A stretch of 32,385 nucleotides of DNA, taken from assembly GCA_964428355.1 (NCBI GenBank), contig CAYRYU010000079.1, positions 1 through 32,385 on the forward strand. Reading direction: 5' to 3'. The notes under the pieces were generated by a model that had not been told where the DNA came from, searched no databases, and worked only from the letters and a program-made list of their open reading frames with translations. Positions 25,511 to 32,385 of this stretch are shown here, in pieces. Position 1 is the stretch's first letter; each line of letters opens with the position of its first letter. The position numbers were made by a program, and so were the translations under genes. Origin of the DNA: CAYRYU01 sp964428355 (GTDB lineage: Bacteria > Muiribacteriota > Ozemobacteria > Ozemobacterales > Ozemobacteraceae).

Positions 25511-26086
25511 ATGGAAATACTGGCTTTCATAAAGCGTTTCCTGGGAAGGCCTCCCCGGTGTAGGATCGGCCCGGGAGCGGTATTGCATCCCGGTTCCAGG
25601 GTGGTCAACAGCCTCGGGGACCCTGAAGCGATCGAAATCGGCCCCAACAGTCATATCAAGGGGGAACTGCTCACCTTCGGCCACGGCGGCCGGATCCGAC
25701 TCGGGGAGTTCTGCTTTCTCGGCGAATCCAGCCGGATCTGGTCCGCATCCGAAGTCACGATTGGAAACCGTGTTCTGATCTCGCATCTCGTCACGATCAT
25801 GGACAGCCTGACCCATCCGCTGAACCCCCGGCTCCGACACGAGCAGTTCCGGACGATCGTCACATCCGGCCAGCCCCGGTCGATCGACCTCGGGGAAAAG
25901 CCGATCATCATCGGGGACGATGTCCTGATCGGGTGTCATTCGGTGATATTACGGGGGGTCAGAATTGGAACCGGCGCGATAGTCGGAGCGGGGAGCGTGG
26001 TGACGAGGGATGTTCCTGCGTTTTCGATCGCGGGTGGAAATCCCGCCAGGGTCATCCGCGAGCTTTCCGCCGCCGAACGATCATGA
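25511..26086 (+). CDS. Hexapeptide-repeat (left-handed beta-helix) acyltransferase
   Basis: The 191-aa protein has repeated hexapeptides across its length, ending in IIIGDDVLIGCHSVILRGVRIGTGAIVGAGSVVTRDVP, quoted here only in part: key residues are the I-G-x-x-x-x repeats and the GAGSVV turn before the closing GNPARVI motif. This is the maltose/galactoside O-acetyltransferase-like family, usually trimeric, transferring an acetyl or other acyl group from CoA to a sugar hydroxyl. Starts at 25499 or 25490 are possible; the ATG at 25511 is chosen for its GGTGA 5 bases upstream. The stop overlaps the next start (ATGA). A role in decorating the surface glycan is inferred. Confidence 0.85.
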   Translation: MEILAFIKRFLGRPPRCRIGPGAVLHPGSRVVNSLGDPEAIEIGPNSHIKGELLTFGHGGRIRLGEFCFLGESSRIWSASEVTIGNRVLISHLVTIMDSLTHPLNPRLRHEQFRTIVTSGQPRSIDLGEKPIIIGDDVLIGCHSVILRGVRIGTGAIVGAGSVVTRDVPAFSIAGGNPARVIRELSAAERS

Positions 26087-27416
26087 AACCAGTCCCCTCG
26101 CCAACAAGAGTGGCATTCTACATCAACTATGACGTCCGGACCTGGCTGGGGGGGCTCAACTATCTGCGAAACCTCTTCACCGTCGTCGGTGATTTTTTCC
26201 CTGGCAAGATCATTCCGATCTTGATTACCGGACGGGTCGTTGCCCCCATGGTGGGGGAACTCCCCTGGGCCGAATGGCACCGGACCCCGATGCTCGACTG
26301 GGGACATCCCCTTTGGTGGGCTCGTCAACTGGTTTTTCGAGCCACCGGGCGTGACCTGCTCATGAACAGCCTCCTTCATCGGCTCAGGGTCCAGGTCCTG
26401 TCGCATTCNNNNNNNNNNNNNNNNNNNNNNNNNNNNNNNNNNNNNNNNNNNNNNNNNNNNNNNNNNNNNNNNNNNNNNNNNNNNNNNNNNNNNNNNNNNN
26501 NNNNNNNNACCTGCTCATGAACAGCCTCCTTCATCGGCTCAGGGTCCAGGTCCTGTCGCATTCCCCACACCTCGGCCCCGGAAGCTCGATCCCCGTCGTC
26601 GGTTGGATCCCGGACTTCCAGTATGAGCATTTGCCCGACCTTACCCCTCCAGATAAGATCATCTTTCTCAAGAGATTCCACCGCGAGCTTTCGAGATATG
26701 CCCGATTGGTAGTCGTCAGCAGCGAAACGGCGAAGCAGGATCTCGGGCAATTCATACCTGAAGCGATGGAGAAGGGGCGGGTGATGCACTTCGTGGCGGT
26801 TTCCATGGGATGCCCAAACCCCACGCCCATCTCCGAACTGGAAAGGAAATACCGTTTTTCCGGCCCGTTTTTCCACCTTCCGAACCAGTTCTGGGCGCAC
26901 AAGAACCATGGAGTCGTCATCCAGGCGCTTTCCCGGATTCCTTCCCAATCGGACCGCCCATTGGTCCTGGCAACCGGAAAGACCCGGGACATCAGGGACC
27001 CCGGCTATTTCGATCGCCTGATGGAAATGGCCCGGACAAGCGGTGTTGCAGCGCACTTCCGATCCCTGGGGACGGTCCCCTTTCCCGATCTGGTTGGGAT
27101 GATGTCGGCGTCGACGGCAGTTCTGAACCCCTCGAAGTTCGAGGGATGGAGCACATCCGTCGAGGAGGCGAAGTTCCTTGGAAAACCGCTCATCCTGTCG
27201 GACATCCCGGTCCATCGCGAACAGGTGCCCACAGGCGGAAGGTTCTTTCCCCAGGATTCGCCCGATCAGCTCGCGCAACATCTTGTCGAGACCATGCGGG
27301 ACGGTGGGGAGGGGCCCCGGGTCCATCGTGGGGAGCTCGCCACCCGGAACCGAAAGGGAGCCCGGGAGTTCGCCCTGAAGTTCGTGGATATCATCCAGGA
27401 GGCCCTTGCCAAATGA
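26083..27416 (+). CDS. GT4-type glycosyltransferase interrupted by an assembly gap
   Basis: The gene is split by 100 N bases (26409-26508), but the 55 bases before the gap (26354-26408) are repeated exactly after it (26509-26563). Collapsing the copies restores one frame of 392 aa. The start ATG overlaps the previous stop. The N-terminal GT-B domain begins RVAFYINYDVRTWLGGLNYL, with the GG loop expected for binding a donor or acceptor. The C-terminal domain has FFHLPNQFWAHKNH and the GT4 E-x7-E motif in FEGWSTSVEEAK. It probably transfers one sugar from a nucleotide donor to the growing glycan. The final bases overlap the epimerase start. Confidence 0.85.
26354..26563 (+). repeat. 55-base direct duplication flanking an N gap
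   Basis: The copies at 26354-26408 and 26509-26563 are identical and flank exactly 100 N bases. This is the signature of two contig ends that overlap by 55 bases but were joined with a fixed-size gap. It is not a biological repeat. Confidence 0.9.
26409..26508. other. Assembly gap of 100 N
   Basis: Exactly 100 unknown bases of fixed length, inside the GT4 gene. Flanking sequence indicates no missing material, only an unmerged overlap. Confidence 0.95.
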
Positions 27417-28318
27417 CCCCCAAAAAGGTCTTCATCACCGGTATCTGCGGGTTTCTAGGGTCGAGCCTGGCGGCACGTCTCGTTCTGGATGGCCACGAAG
27501 TCTGGGGATTGGACAGGATTCCCTCTTCCAACCCTGGACTGAGAAACGAATCCGTCTCTCTGGTCGATGCCGATTGGGGGAAGATTCTCGCATGGAACCC
27601 GGATTTTCTGATCCACCTTGCCGGCCCCGCGAGCGTGAGGCAATCCTACGAGGCACCTTACCGGGAGGCGGTTGACGGACTTGGTGGAACCGCCTTCCTC
27701 CTTGAAAAGCTCCGCGGTCACCGGGGAGTGACCCTCATCTTTTTTTCGACCGCGGGAGTCTACGGAGATCAGCCTTTCGAAAGATACCACGAGGACCTTC
27801 CCCTGCAGCCCCTTTCCCCATACGCCGTGACGAAGATGGCATGCGAGCGCTTCATCCGGTCCGAGGCCGAACGCCAGGGCTTGAGGCACCTCATCCTTCG
27901 ACCGTTTTCGGTTTACGGACCGGGATTGGGAAAGCAGGTCGTCTACGACCTCTCCAGGAGATTCCTGAGCGGGGAGAATCCCATGTTGATCGAGGGAACC
28001 GGAAGGGAGATGCGGGATTTCGTCCACGTCGAAGATTGCTGCAAAGTGGTTTCCGCTCTCCTCGGAAGAGAACTTCCCTCCGGTCTCGTACTGAACGTGG
28101 GAACCGGAAAGGCCACCAGCCTTGCCGAACTGGCGGCAATGATCGGCCACCACTCCGGATACCCCCACTCAATTGCTTTCACCGGAAGGGACTTCCCCGG
28201 CAACCCTTCAAATCTCGTCGCGGACACGGCCAGGCTTGGAAAGCTCGGCCTGTCATGCCCCACTGGGCTCGACACGGGAATACCCGGAGTTCTCGAGGCA
28301 ATCCGGGCCAGGGGATAG
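27413..28318 (+). CDS. NAD-dependent sugar-nucleotide epimerase/dehydratase (extended SDR)
   Basis: The 301-aa enzyme opens with the NAD-binding glycine motif ITGICGFLGSSLA and the acidic ending of the second strand (WGLDRI). The catalytic core has a Ser/Thr site (FFSTAGVYG) and the Tyr-x3-Lys pair in SPYAVTK. Later text RPFSVYGPGLGKQ and FVHVEDCC matches the GalE/RmlB-like extended family. It likely makes a modified nucleotide sugar for the neighbouring glycosyltransferases. The ATG overlaps the preceding stop (ATGA), with AGGAGG 10 bases upstream. A longer upstream frame is a shadow. The exact reaction cannot be told. Confidence 0.9.
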   Translation: MTPKKVFITGICGFLGSSLAARLVLDGHEVWGLDRIPSSNPGLRNESVSLVDADWGKILAWNPDFLIHLAGPASVRQSYEAPYREAVDGLGGTAFLLEKLRGHRGVTLIFFSTAGVYGDQPFERYHEDLPLQPLSPYAVTKMACERFIRSEAERQGLRHLILRPFSVYGPGLGKQVVYDLSRRFLSGENPMLIEGTGREMRDFVHVEDCCKVVSALLGRELPSGLVLNVGTGKATSLAELAAMIGHHSGYPHSIAFTGRDFPGNPSNLVADTARLGKLGLSCPTGLDTGIPGVLEAIRARG

Positions 28319-28433
28319 TCATTGATTCCCCCGTGCGGCCAAATCAGGGGGTTATCTCAGTGTCTCCGTGTCTCCGTGGCCATCTGGGGGCCACCCTTCC
28401 GCCTCCCCGGCCTCTACCCTTGCGGGATTGGGG
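28319..28433. terminator. Convergent intergenic region with terminator-like hairpins
   Basis: Two operons converge here. On the + strand CCCCC (28328-28332) pairs with GGGGG (28347-28351), flanked by GAT (28324-28326) and ATC (28354-28356), with TTAT following the stem. A second hairpin pairs GTGGCC (28376-28381) with GGCCAC (28389-28394). The octamer TGTCTCCG occurs twice in tandem (28361-28376). Both hairpins may end transcription from either side; T-runs are weak. Confidence 0.45.
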
Positions 28434-29297
28434 TCACTTCTCCAGCTTCAGGCAGATGACGGCACGGGAACCTGCAGCGAAGTCGGGATCGTAGTCCTTC
28501 CTTTCCCGGATGTCGAAGAAGGTGGCGTCCTTCGCCTCCTCCCGGTCCGAAACCGTCCAACCGTCAGGTCGATAGCGATATACCGTCTCCTCAGCCTTTC
28601 GGGGGGCAAAGGCATGGATCACCTGGTCGGCCATCCCTTGATCGAAAACCTGGAACCACCCATGGTTCTTTGCCTTCCCGAAAGGAACCGTAAGGAAGAG
28701 GGTTCCGCCCGGCCGGAGGATCCTGTGGAAATCCCGGATCGCATCGAGATGGACATCCTGCCGTCCATCGGCTTGCCCGAGGTCGGTGCGGCAGTAGAAC
28801 CTGGTGTTGTCCATCCCGACGTGCTCGAGCGTCGATATACACGCGATCCAGTCGAAGAAATCCTCCCTGAAGCAGGACCTTCGCAAATCGTCGAAAACGT
28901 AGCTTATCCGGTCCTGCCAGAAGCAGTTCTCTTCAGGAGCGAGCGTGGAAATGAAGACATCCTTGTTCTTCAGCTTCGGATGCCCGATGACAACCTCGTG
29001 GTTGAGTATGGACCCGGCGTCGAGGAGCTTGCCAGGGCTTTCGGGAAGAAGGGAGAAAAACCAGGGATACTCGACGATCCTCTCGTCGAGACGAAACCCG
29101 AACCCCGAAGGTAGAGATCCGGTCCTCGCGAAGCCGCCGGGGCCCAACGCATGACGAAGGGATCGGTTCTTGTAAACGTCGTATCCCCTGGACCAGGGTT
29201 TTTTTCCTCCCGCGAGGAACAGGAGATACCGGATGGTTTGCCGAAAACTACGAAGGAACCCCGAAGGGGAAAGGCCACTGCTTCTGGCTCTGCTCAT
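28434..29297 (-). CDS. SAM-dependent methyltransferase, class I
   Basis: The 287-aa protein has a degenerate SAM-binding loop (KLLDAGSILNHE), then ISYVFDDLR as the second-strand region, WIACISTLEHVGM as motif 4-like text and FHRILRPGGTLFLTVPFG as the post-motif, which is the clearest diagnostic. The start ATG at 29297 overlaps the stop of the CgeB-like gene (ATGA), which settles the start; the frame upstream of it is a shadow. It is the last gene of the minus-strand glycan operon. The substrate is unknown; glycan or small-molecule methylation is inferred from setting. Confidence 0.8.
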   Translation of the reverse strand: MSRARSSGLSPSGFLRSFRQTIRYLLFLAGGKKPWSRGYDVYKNRSLRHALGPGGFARTGSLPSGFGFRLDERIVEYPWFFSLLPESPGKLLDAGSILNHEVVIGHPKLKNKDVFISTLAPEENCFWQDRISYVFDDLRRSCFREDFFDWIACISTLEHVGMDNTRFYCRTDLGQADGRQDVHLDAIRDFHRILRPGGTLFLTVPFGKAKNHGWFQVFDQGMADQVIHAFAPRKAEETVYRYRPDGWTVSDREEAKDATFFDIRERKDYDPDFAAGSRAVICLKLEK

Positions 29298-30705
29298 GCC
29301 GGTTTTGGGGGGTGGATCTTGTCGAGGATGATTTTGCGAAGCCACCCGCAACCGAAGGATATGAGGTCCAGGCAGGAAATGAAAGGGGGGCGCTTTTTCA
29401 GAAGACGCAACAGTGCATGAAAATCGCTCCGGAAGATGTTCCAATGGCCCCTGATCAAACGCCCCTTCAGATGGTGGAGTATCTGCTCGAAACACCCCTG
29501 AAAATAGGGTTTTTCCAGCTCCGGTATCCGACCTTCGATACCGCGGTCCTTGATGACGGGACGCTTTTCCCCACTGATCCCGAACAGCCTGAACATCTCC
29601 CTGATCTGGGCTTCCGCAGAAAATCTTTCGAGGGTCGTTTTCTGGAAACGGGCGGCGCATTCTTCCCGAAGGCGGGAGTCTTCCAGGAAATGCCGGGCCT
29701 GGACGAGCATCTCCTCCTTCGTCGAAAAGGTAGCCAGGTCTTTCCCATCCTCGTAGAACTCGGAAATTCGGTCGGGGCGATGTGACAGCAGGAAGTTCCC
29801 TGTCATCCCCACTTCGAAGATCCGGCCTTTCAACTGCACGACCAGTTCCGGTCTCTGCTCGAGATTGAGGTTGATCCGGGTCTGGTTGAAGATCCTGACC
29901 ATCTCCTCATGCTCGACTCCAACGTCTTTCCCATCCCAGCCCTTTCCGAAAGTGAAGACCTTCAACCCATTCTCCCTGAGATACGAAACGAATTCCGCCC
30001 TGTATGGGCTGTGCGTTCCGACGAAGGAAAGATCATACCTCTTTTCGCAATCGGGGATTTTGGAAAACTCCTCGAGAGAGGCGCTGGGAAAAGGAAAGAA
30101 ATGGCTCTCATTCTTGAGGCTTTTGTAGAAATCGGTGAAATTCGGATCATTGAAGATAAAGAAATCCACCAATGGGAGCCATGTTTTTGCGTAGTCGTGG
30201 CACCGGAAAGCATCGTCGAAGGAAAGCCCCGCGATGGGAATCCCAAGTGAACGGATCGTATCGAAAACATGGGGAAAGAACTCGTGCTTCAGTGAACACC
30301 AGAAAACCAGATCGAATCTGTTTTCCCGGCAAAGCCTGACAACCTTTTCGTTGAGGGAAGCCAGGCCCTCGTCTCCAGCGATCTCGAAGAAATTCAGCCC
30401 CACGACGTTTCGGCAAGCTCTCTGGAAGGGGAGTACCACCTTCCGGTACAAGTCGGTGGAAGTATTCCAGTAGGAAAAATTCTCCCGGAACCTCTTCGAG
30501 GAATAATNNNNNNNNNNNNNNNNNNNNNNNNNNNNNNNNNNNNNNNNNNNNNNNNNNNNNNNNNNNNNNNNNNNNNNNNNNNNNNNNNNNNNNNNNNNNN
30601 NNNNNNNTCGGTGGAAGTATTCCAGTAGGAAAAATTCTCCCGGAACCTCTTCGAGGAATAATTCCCAAAATACAGGACCAGAACGCTCTTATCCGCAATT
30701 TCCAT
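29294..30705 (-). CDS. CgeB-like glycosyltransferase interrupted by an assembly gap
   Basis: Read on the minus strand, the gene starts MEIADKSVLVLYFGNYSS near 30705 and crosses 100 N bases (30508-30607). The flanks 30608-30662 and 30453-30507 are identical over 55 bases; collapsing them gives a single frame of 418 aa. The C-terminal half has the hallmarks of the CgeB/YkvP glycosyltransferase domain (YDLSFVGTHSPYR, KGRIFEVGMTGNFLLSHRP, DLATFSTKEEML). It lies 28 bases downstream of the GT2-like gene and overlaps the methyltransferase start. It probably adds a sugar to the glycan; the donor is unknown. Confidence 0.82.
30453..30662 (-). repeat. 55-base direct duplication flanking an N gap
   Basis: The copies at 30453-30507 and 30608-30662 are identical and flank exactly 100 N bases, the same arrangement and same overlap length as the gap at 26409-26508. 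It is an assembly artefact, not a biological repeat. Confidence 0.9.
30508..30607. other. Assembly gap of 100 N
   Basis: Exactly 100 unknown bases, inside the CgeB-like gene. Flanking sequence indicates an unmerged 55-base overlap rather than missing sequence. Confidence 0.95.
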
Positions 30706-30733
30706 CAGGAATTATCCCTTTTCGAATTCCCCT

Positions 30734-31690
30734 TCATTTCTTGAACAACAGCCTCCGGAGCTTTCTCATTCCACGAAAAATCGGATTCTCGAGCCTGTAA
30801 AGACGGTTGAAAGCGAAAAGATCCGCATCGTAATCCTCGACGACAAATGGCGGATGGCTCAGCTCCTCCATTTCGTGGGTCGGCAGGTTCCCGAATTCAG
30901 CCGCGGAACTGGTGTGGGTCGAATCCGCTCCGAAACCGATGTTGGAAACCAGGTTAACCCGCGGAAGGATCGCAAGACCGCTTTGGCACCACAGGGTGAA
31001 AACCCATTGAAAGTCCCATGAATTGATCTTCCCCTCATAGGTAGACTGAAAATTCCGCATCCAGTAGTCCTGGATCTCCTTTTCCCGCCAGACACCGGAG
31101 ATGCAGCCGTTCTTCAAAAATTCGGGAAAGCGGGCCATGTTCACATCGTATTTCTTCCAGGCCCTCCGCCAGCTTGCCCAACCCCAGATGAAACAGTACC
31201 TGGAAAAGTAATAACTTGCGCCCGGGACATCCTTCCCCTTCAGGAAATTGCATCCACCTATGTGCCAGACCCTTTCATCGTCACGGTACCGCTCGAGGAG
31301 GGAATCGCAATAACCGAAAAAACTCGGGCTGGGAAGACAGTCGTCTTCGAGCACGATGCCGGCTTCTTCCTGTTCGAAAAACCAGGTGATCGCGCCACTG
31401 ACGGAGTTCCGGCAGCCCAGGTTCTTCTCACGGAAGAGGGTCTTGACCTCACAAGGCCAGTCGATTCCTTTCAGAATGAAATCCCTGACTTCCCCAACCC
31501 GGTCTCCATCGCCGGGAACATTCTCCCGGGGACCGTCACAGGCGACATAGAATCTCGGCGGGCGAGCCCTCCGGATCTCGGCGAAAACCCTTCGGGTGGT
31601 CTCCAGGCGGTTGAAAACCAGGAAGAGGACGGGAGCCTTCAACCGCTTCGGATTCTCCGCTCCGTCCATCCCCGGTATTTCCTTTTCCAT
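30734..31690 (-). CDS. GT2-like nucleotide-diphospho-sugar transferase
   Basis: The 318-aa protein has the GT-A fold opening APVLFLVFNRLETTRRVFAE and the metal-binding region IVLEDDCLPSPSFF near residue 115, followed by RYCFIWGWASWRRAWKKYD. This set is typical of a family often labelled HpnI-unrelated sugar transferase or hemolysin-like; the sugar is unknown. Alternative start: an internal ATG 6 codons later, which has GGAAA upstream. It is preceded by the FkbM gene with an 17-base gap and followed by the CgeB-like gene, so the three are probably one operon. No membrane segment is present. Confidence 0.82.
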   Translation of the reverse strand: MEKEIPGMDGAENPKRLKAPVLFLVFNRLETTRRVFAEIRRARPPRFYVACDGPRENVPGDGDRVGEVRDFILKGIDWPCEVKTLFREKNLGCRNSVSGAITWFFEQEEAGIVLEDDCLPSPSFFGYCDSLLERYRDDERVWHIGGCNFLKGKDVPGASYYFSRYCFIWGWASWRRAWKKYDVNMARFPEFLKNGCISGVWREKEIQDYWMRNFQSTYEGKINSWDFQWVFTLWCQSGLAILPRVNLVSNIGFGADSTHTSSAAEFGNLPTHEMEELSHPPFVVEDYDADLFAFNRLYRLENPIFRGMRKLRRLLFKK

Positions 31691-31707
31691 GAAATGTTTT
31701 CCAACCC

Positions 31708-32385
31708 TTATCGGGCTCTCTTCCTGGCAAGGAAATCCTCCCTGAGGAAGAAAACGGTATTCTCGGTCTTTGCGTAGACCTTGTATCCCTTTTCGCGAAG
31801 AAAGGAGGTAAGCGGATTTCCTTCGATTTCATCGAGTGAACTTCCAAGAATCTCGACCAGAACCACTTTTGGCCGGAACAGGCTCCAGTCGTTGGAACAC
31901 AGGACATCGAAATCGATCCCCTCGGCATCGACGGTCAGGAAATCGATCTCCATCCCTCTTGGAAGATGCTGTACAAGGACTTCCGCCAGAGGCATGGTCT
32001 CGACCTGCTTCACTTCCCTGATCTGGAAATTCGCCAACCCGTTCCGGAACTCGGAAACCTCCCTTTGGAAACCGTTCAGCGCGGGGTCGTTGAAAATGAA
32101 GTAGTCCAGTTTTCCCCTTTCCCTCGCGATTCCGATTTCGAGGTTGATATCCCTCGGGCGGAGACGGTTGAACTTCTTCATGCTACCCGGCATCGCATCG
32201 ATGTTGATTCCCCTCCACCCCATCTTGTAGAAGATGCATGTGTTGGAGAACCGCATGGGATGAAAGGCTCCGACATCGACGTAGAATCCCGTCGTCTGCC
32301 CTTCGAAAATCTTCCTCAGGACGCAATCCTCACCTTCCTGCGAGTAGGCGGTATAGCCGTAAAGCAACCCGAAATCCTCCAGGAA
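31708..32385 (-). CDS. FkbM-family methyltransferase, 5' end outside window
   Basis: The reading frame is open to the window edge, so the true start lies beyond 32385 or at the TTG at 32367. The visible 225 codons hold the FkbM features: YSQEGEDCVLRKIF, FYVDVGAFHPMRFSNT as the SAM loop, GINIDAMPGSMKKF as the acidic loop, and IDFLTVDAEGIDFDVL as the family-defining motif. FkbM enzymes methylate sugar or polyketide hydroxyls; here the setting suggests a glycan. It is the upstream gene of the minus-strand glycan operon in this window. Confidence 0.85.
   Translation of the reverse strand, partial: FLEDFGLLYGYTAYSQEGEDCVLRKIFEGQTTGFYVDVGAFHPMRFSNTCIFYKMGWRGINIDAMPGSMKKFNRLRPRDINLEIGIARERGKLDYFIFNDPALNGFQREVSEFRNGLANFQIREVKQVETMPLAEVLVQHLPRGMEIDFLTVDAEGIDFDVLCSNDWSLFRPKVVLVEILGSSLDEIEGNPLTSFLREKGYKVYAKTENTVFFLREDFLARKRAR

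Noticed and set aside
26354..26563. Biological tandem duplication of 55 bases in the GT4 gene
   Set aside because: The copies flank exactly 100 N bases, and the same pattern recurs at the second gap.
26810..27412. Longer upstream start for the epimerase gene
   Set aside because: This part of the frame lies inside the GT4 gene in another phase; the NAD-binding motif begins right after the ATG at 27413.

Overview
This 32.4-kb window looks like a scaffold from a metagenome-assembled bacterial genome. It is GC-rich, densely packed, and has two 100-base N gaps. The genes point to an anaerobe: an iron-sulfur-rich [FeFe]-hydrogenase-type sensor, a cobalamin-type radical SAM enzyme and a fused CoA transferase. 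No rRNA, tRNA or ribosomal marker is present, so the phylum cannot be fixed. An uncultivated anaerobic lineage (for example Riflebacteria, Omnitrophota or a deltaproteobacterial relative) is only a guess.

Region 1 (+ strand, 88-2862) holds a B12-binding-type radical SAM protein and a membrane-anchored ankyrin-repeat protein. Region 2 (+ strand, 3032-11530) is the centrepiece: a tightly coupled five-gene chemosensory operon, cheA (hybrid, with two CheW-like domains and a receiver), a receptor, cheW, cheB and cheR. The receptor is a soluble fusion of a sensory-type [FeFe]-hydrogenase module (two ferredoxin [4Fe-4S] sites, H-cluster cysteines, an extra four-Cys Fe-S domain) to a poly-HAMP and methyl-accepting signalling domain. 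This matches the architecture known as the chemotaxis-linked sensory [FeFe]-hydrogenase class (group C2 in the HydDB scheme). It predicts that H2 or redox state, sensed in the cytoplasm, drives a CheA phosphorelay with CheB/CheR methylation adaptation.

Region 3 (11531-11749) lies between convergent genes. It carries an imperfect repeat with 60-bp phasing, many GC-rich hairpins, and a second copy that looks like the first with a structured insert in its apical loop. Region 4 (- strand, 22970 down to 11750) is a four-gene block with gaps of 13-33 bases: a 2126-aa secreted alpha-2-macroglobulin-like protein without a visible thioester, a three-PAS hybrid histidine kinase, a fused CoA transferase, and a stand-alone CheY-like receiver.

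Region 5 is a surface-glycan cluster in two convergent operons. The + strand operon (23258-28318) has a nitroreductase, a GT2 glycosyltransferase, a SAM methyltransferase, a hexapeptide acyltransferase, a GT4 glycosyltransferase and a sugar-nucleotide epimerase/dehydratase. The - strand operon (32385 down to 28434) has an FkbM methyltransferase cut by the window edge, a GT2-like transferase, a CgeB-like glycosyltransferase and a methyltransferase. Both N gaps fall in this cluster. Each is flanked by an exact 55-base duplication that, when collapsed, restores an intact gene, so the gaps appear to be scaffolding artefacts.
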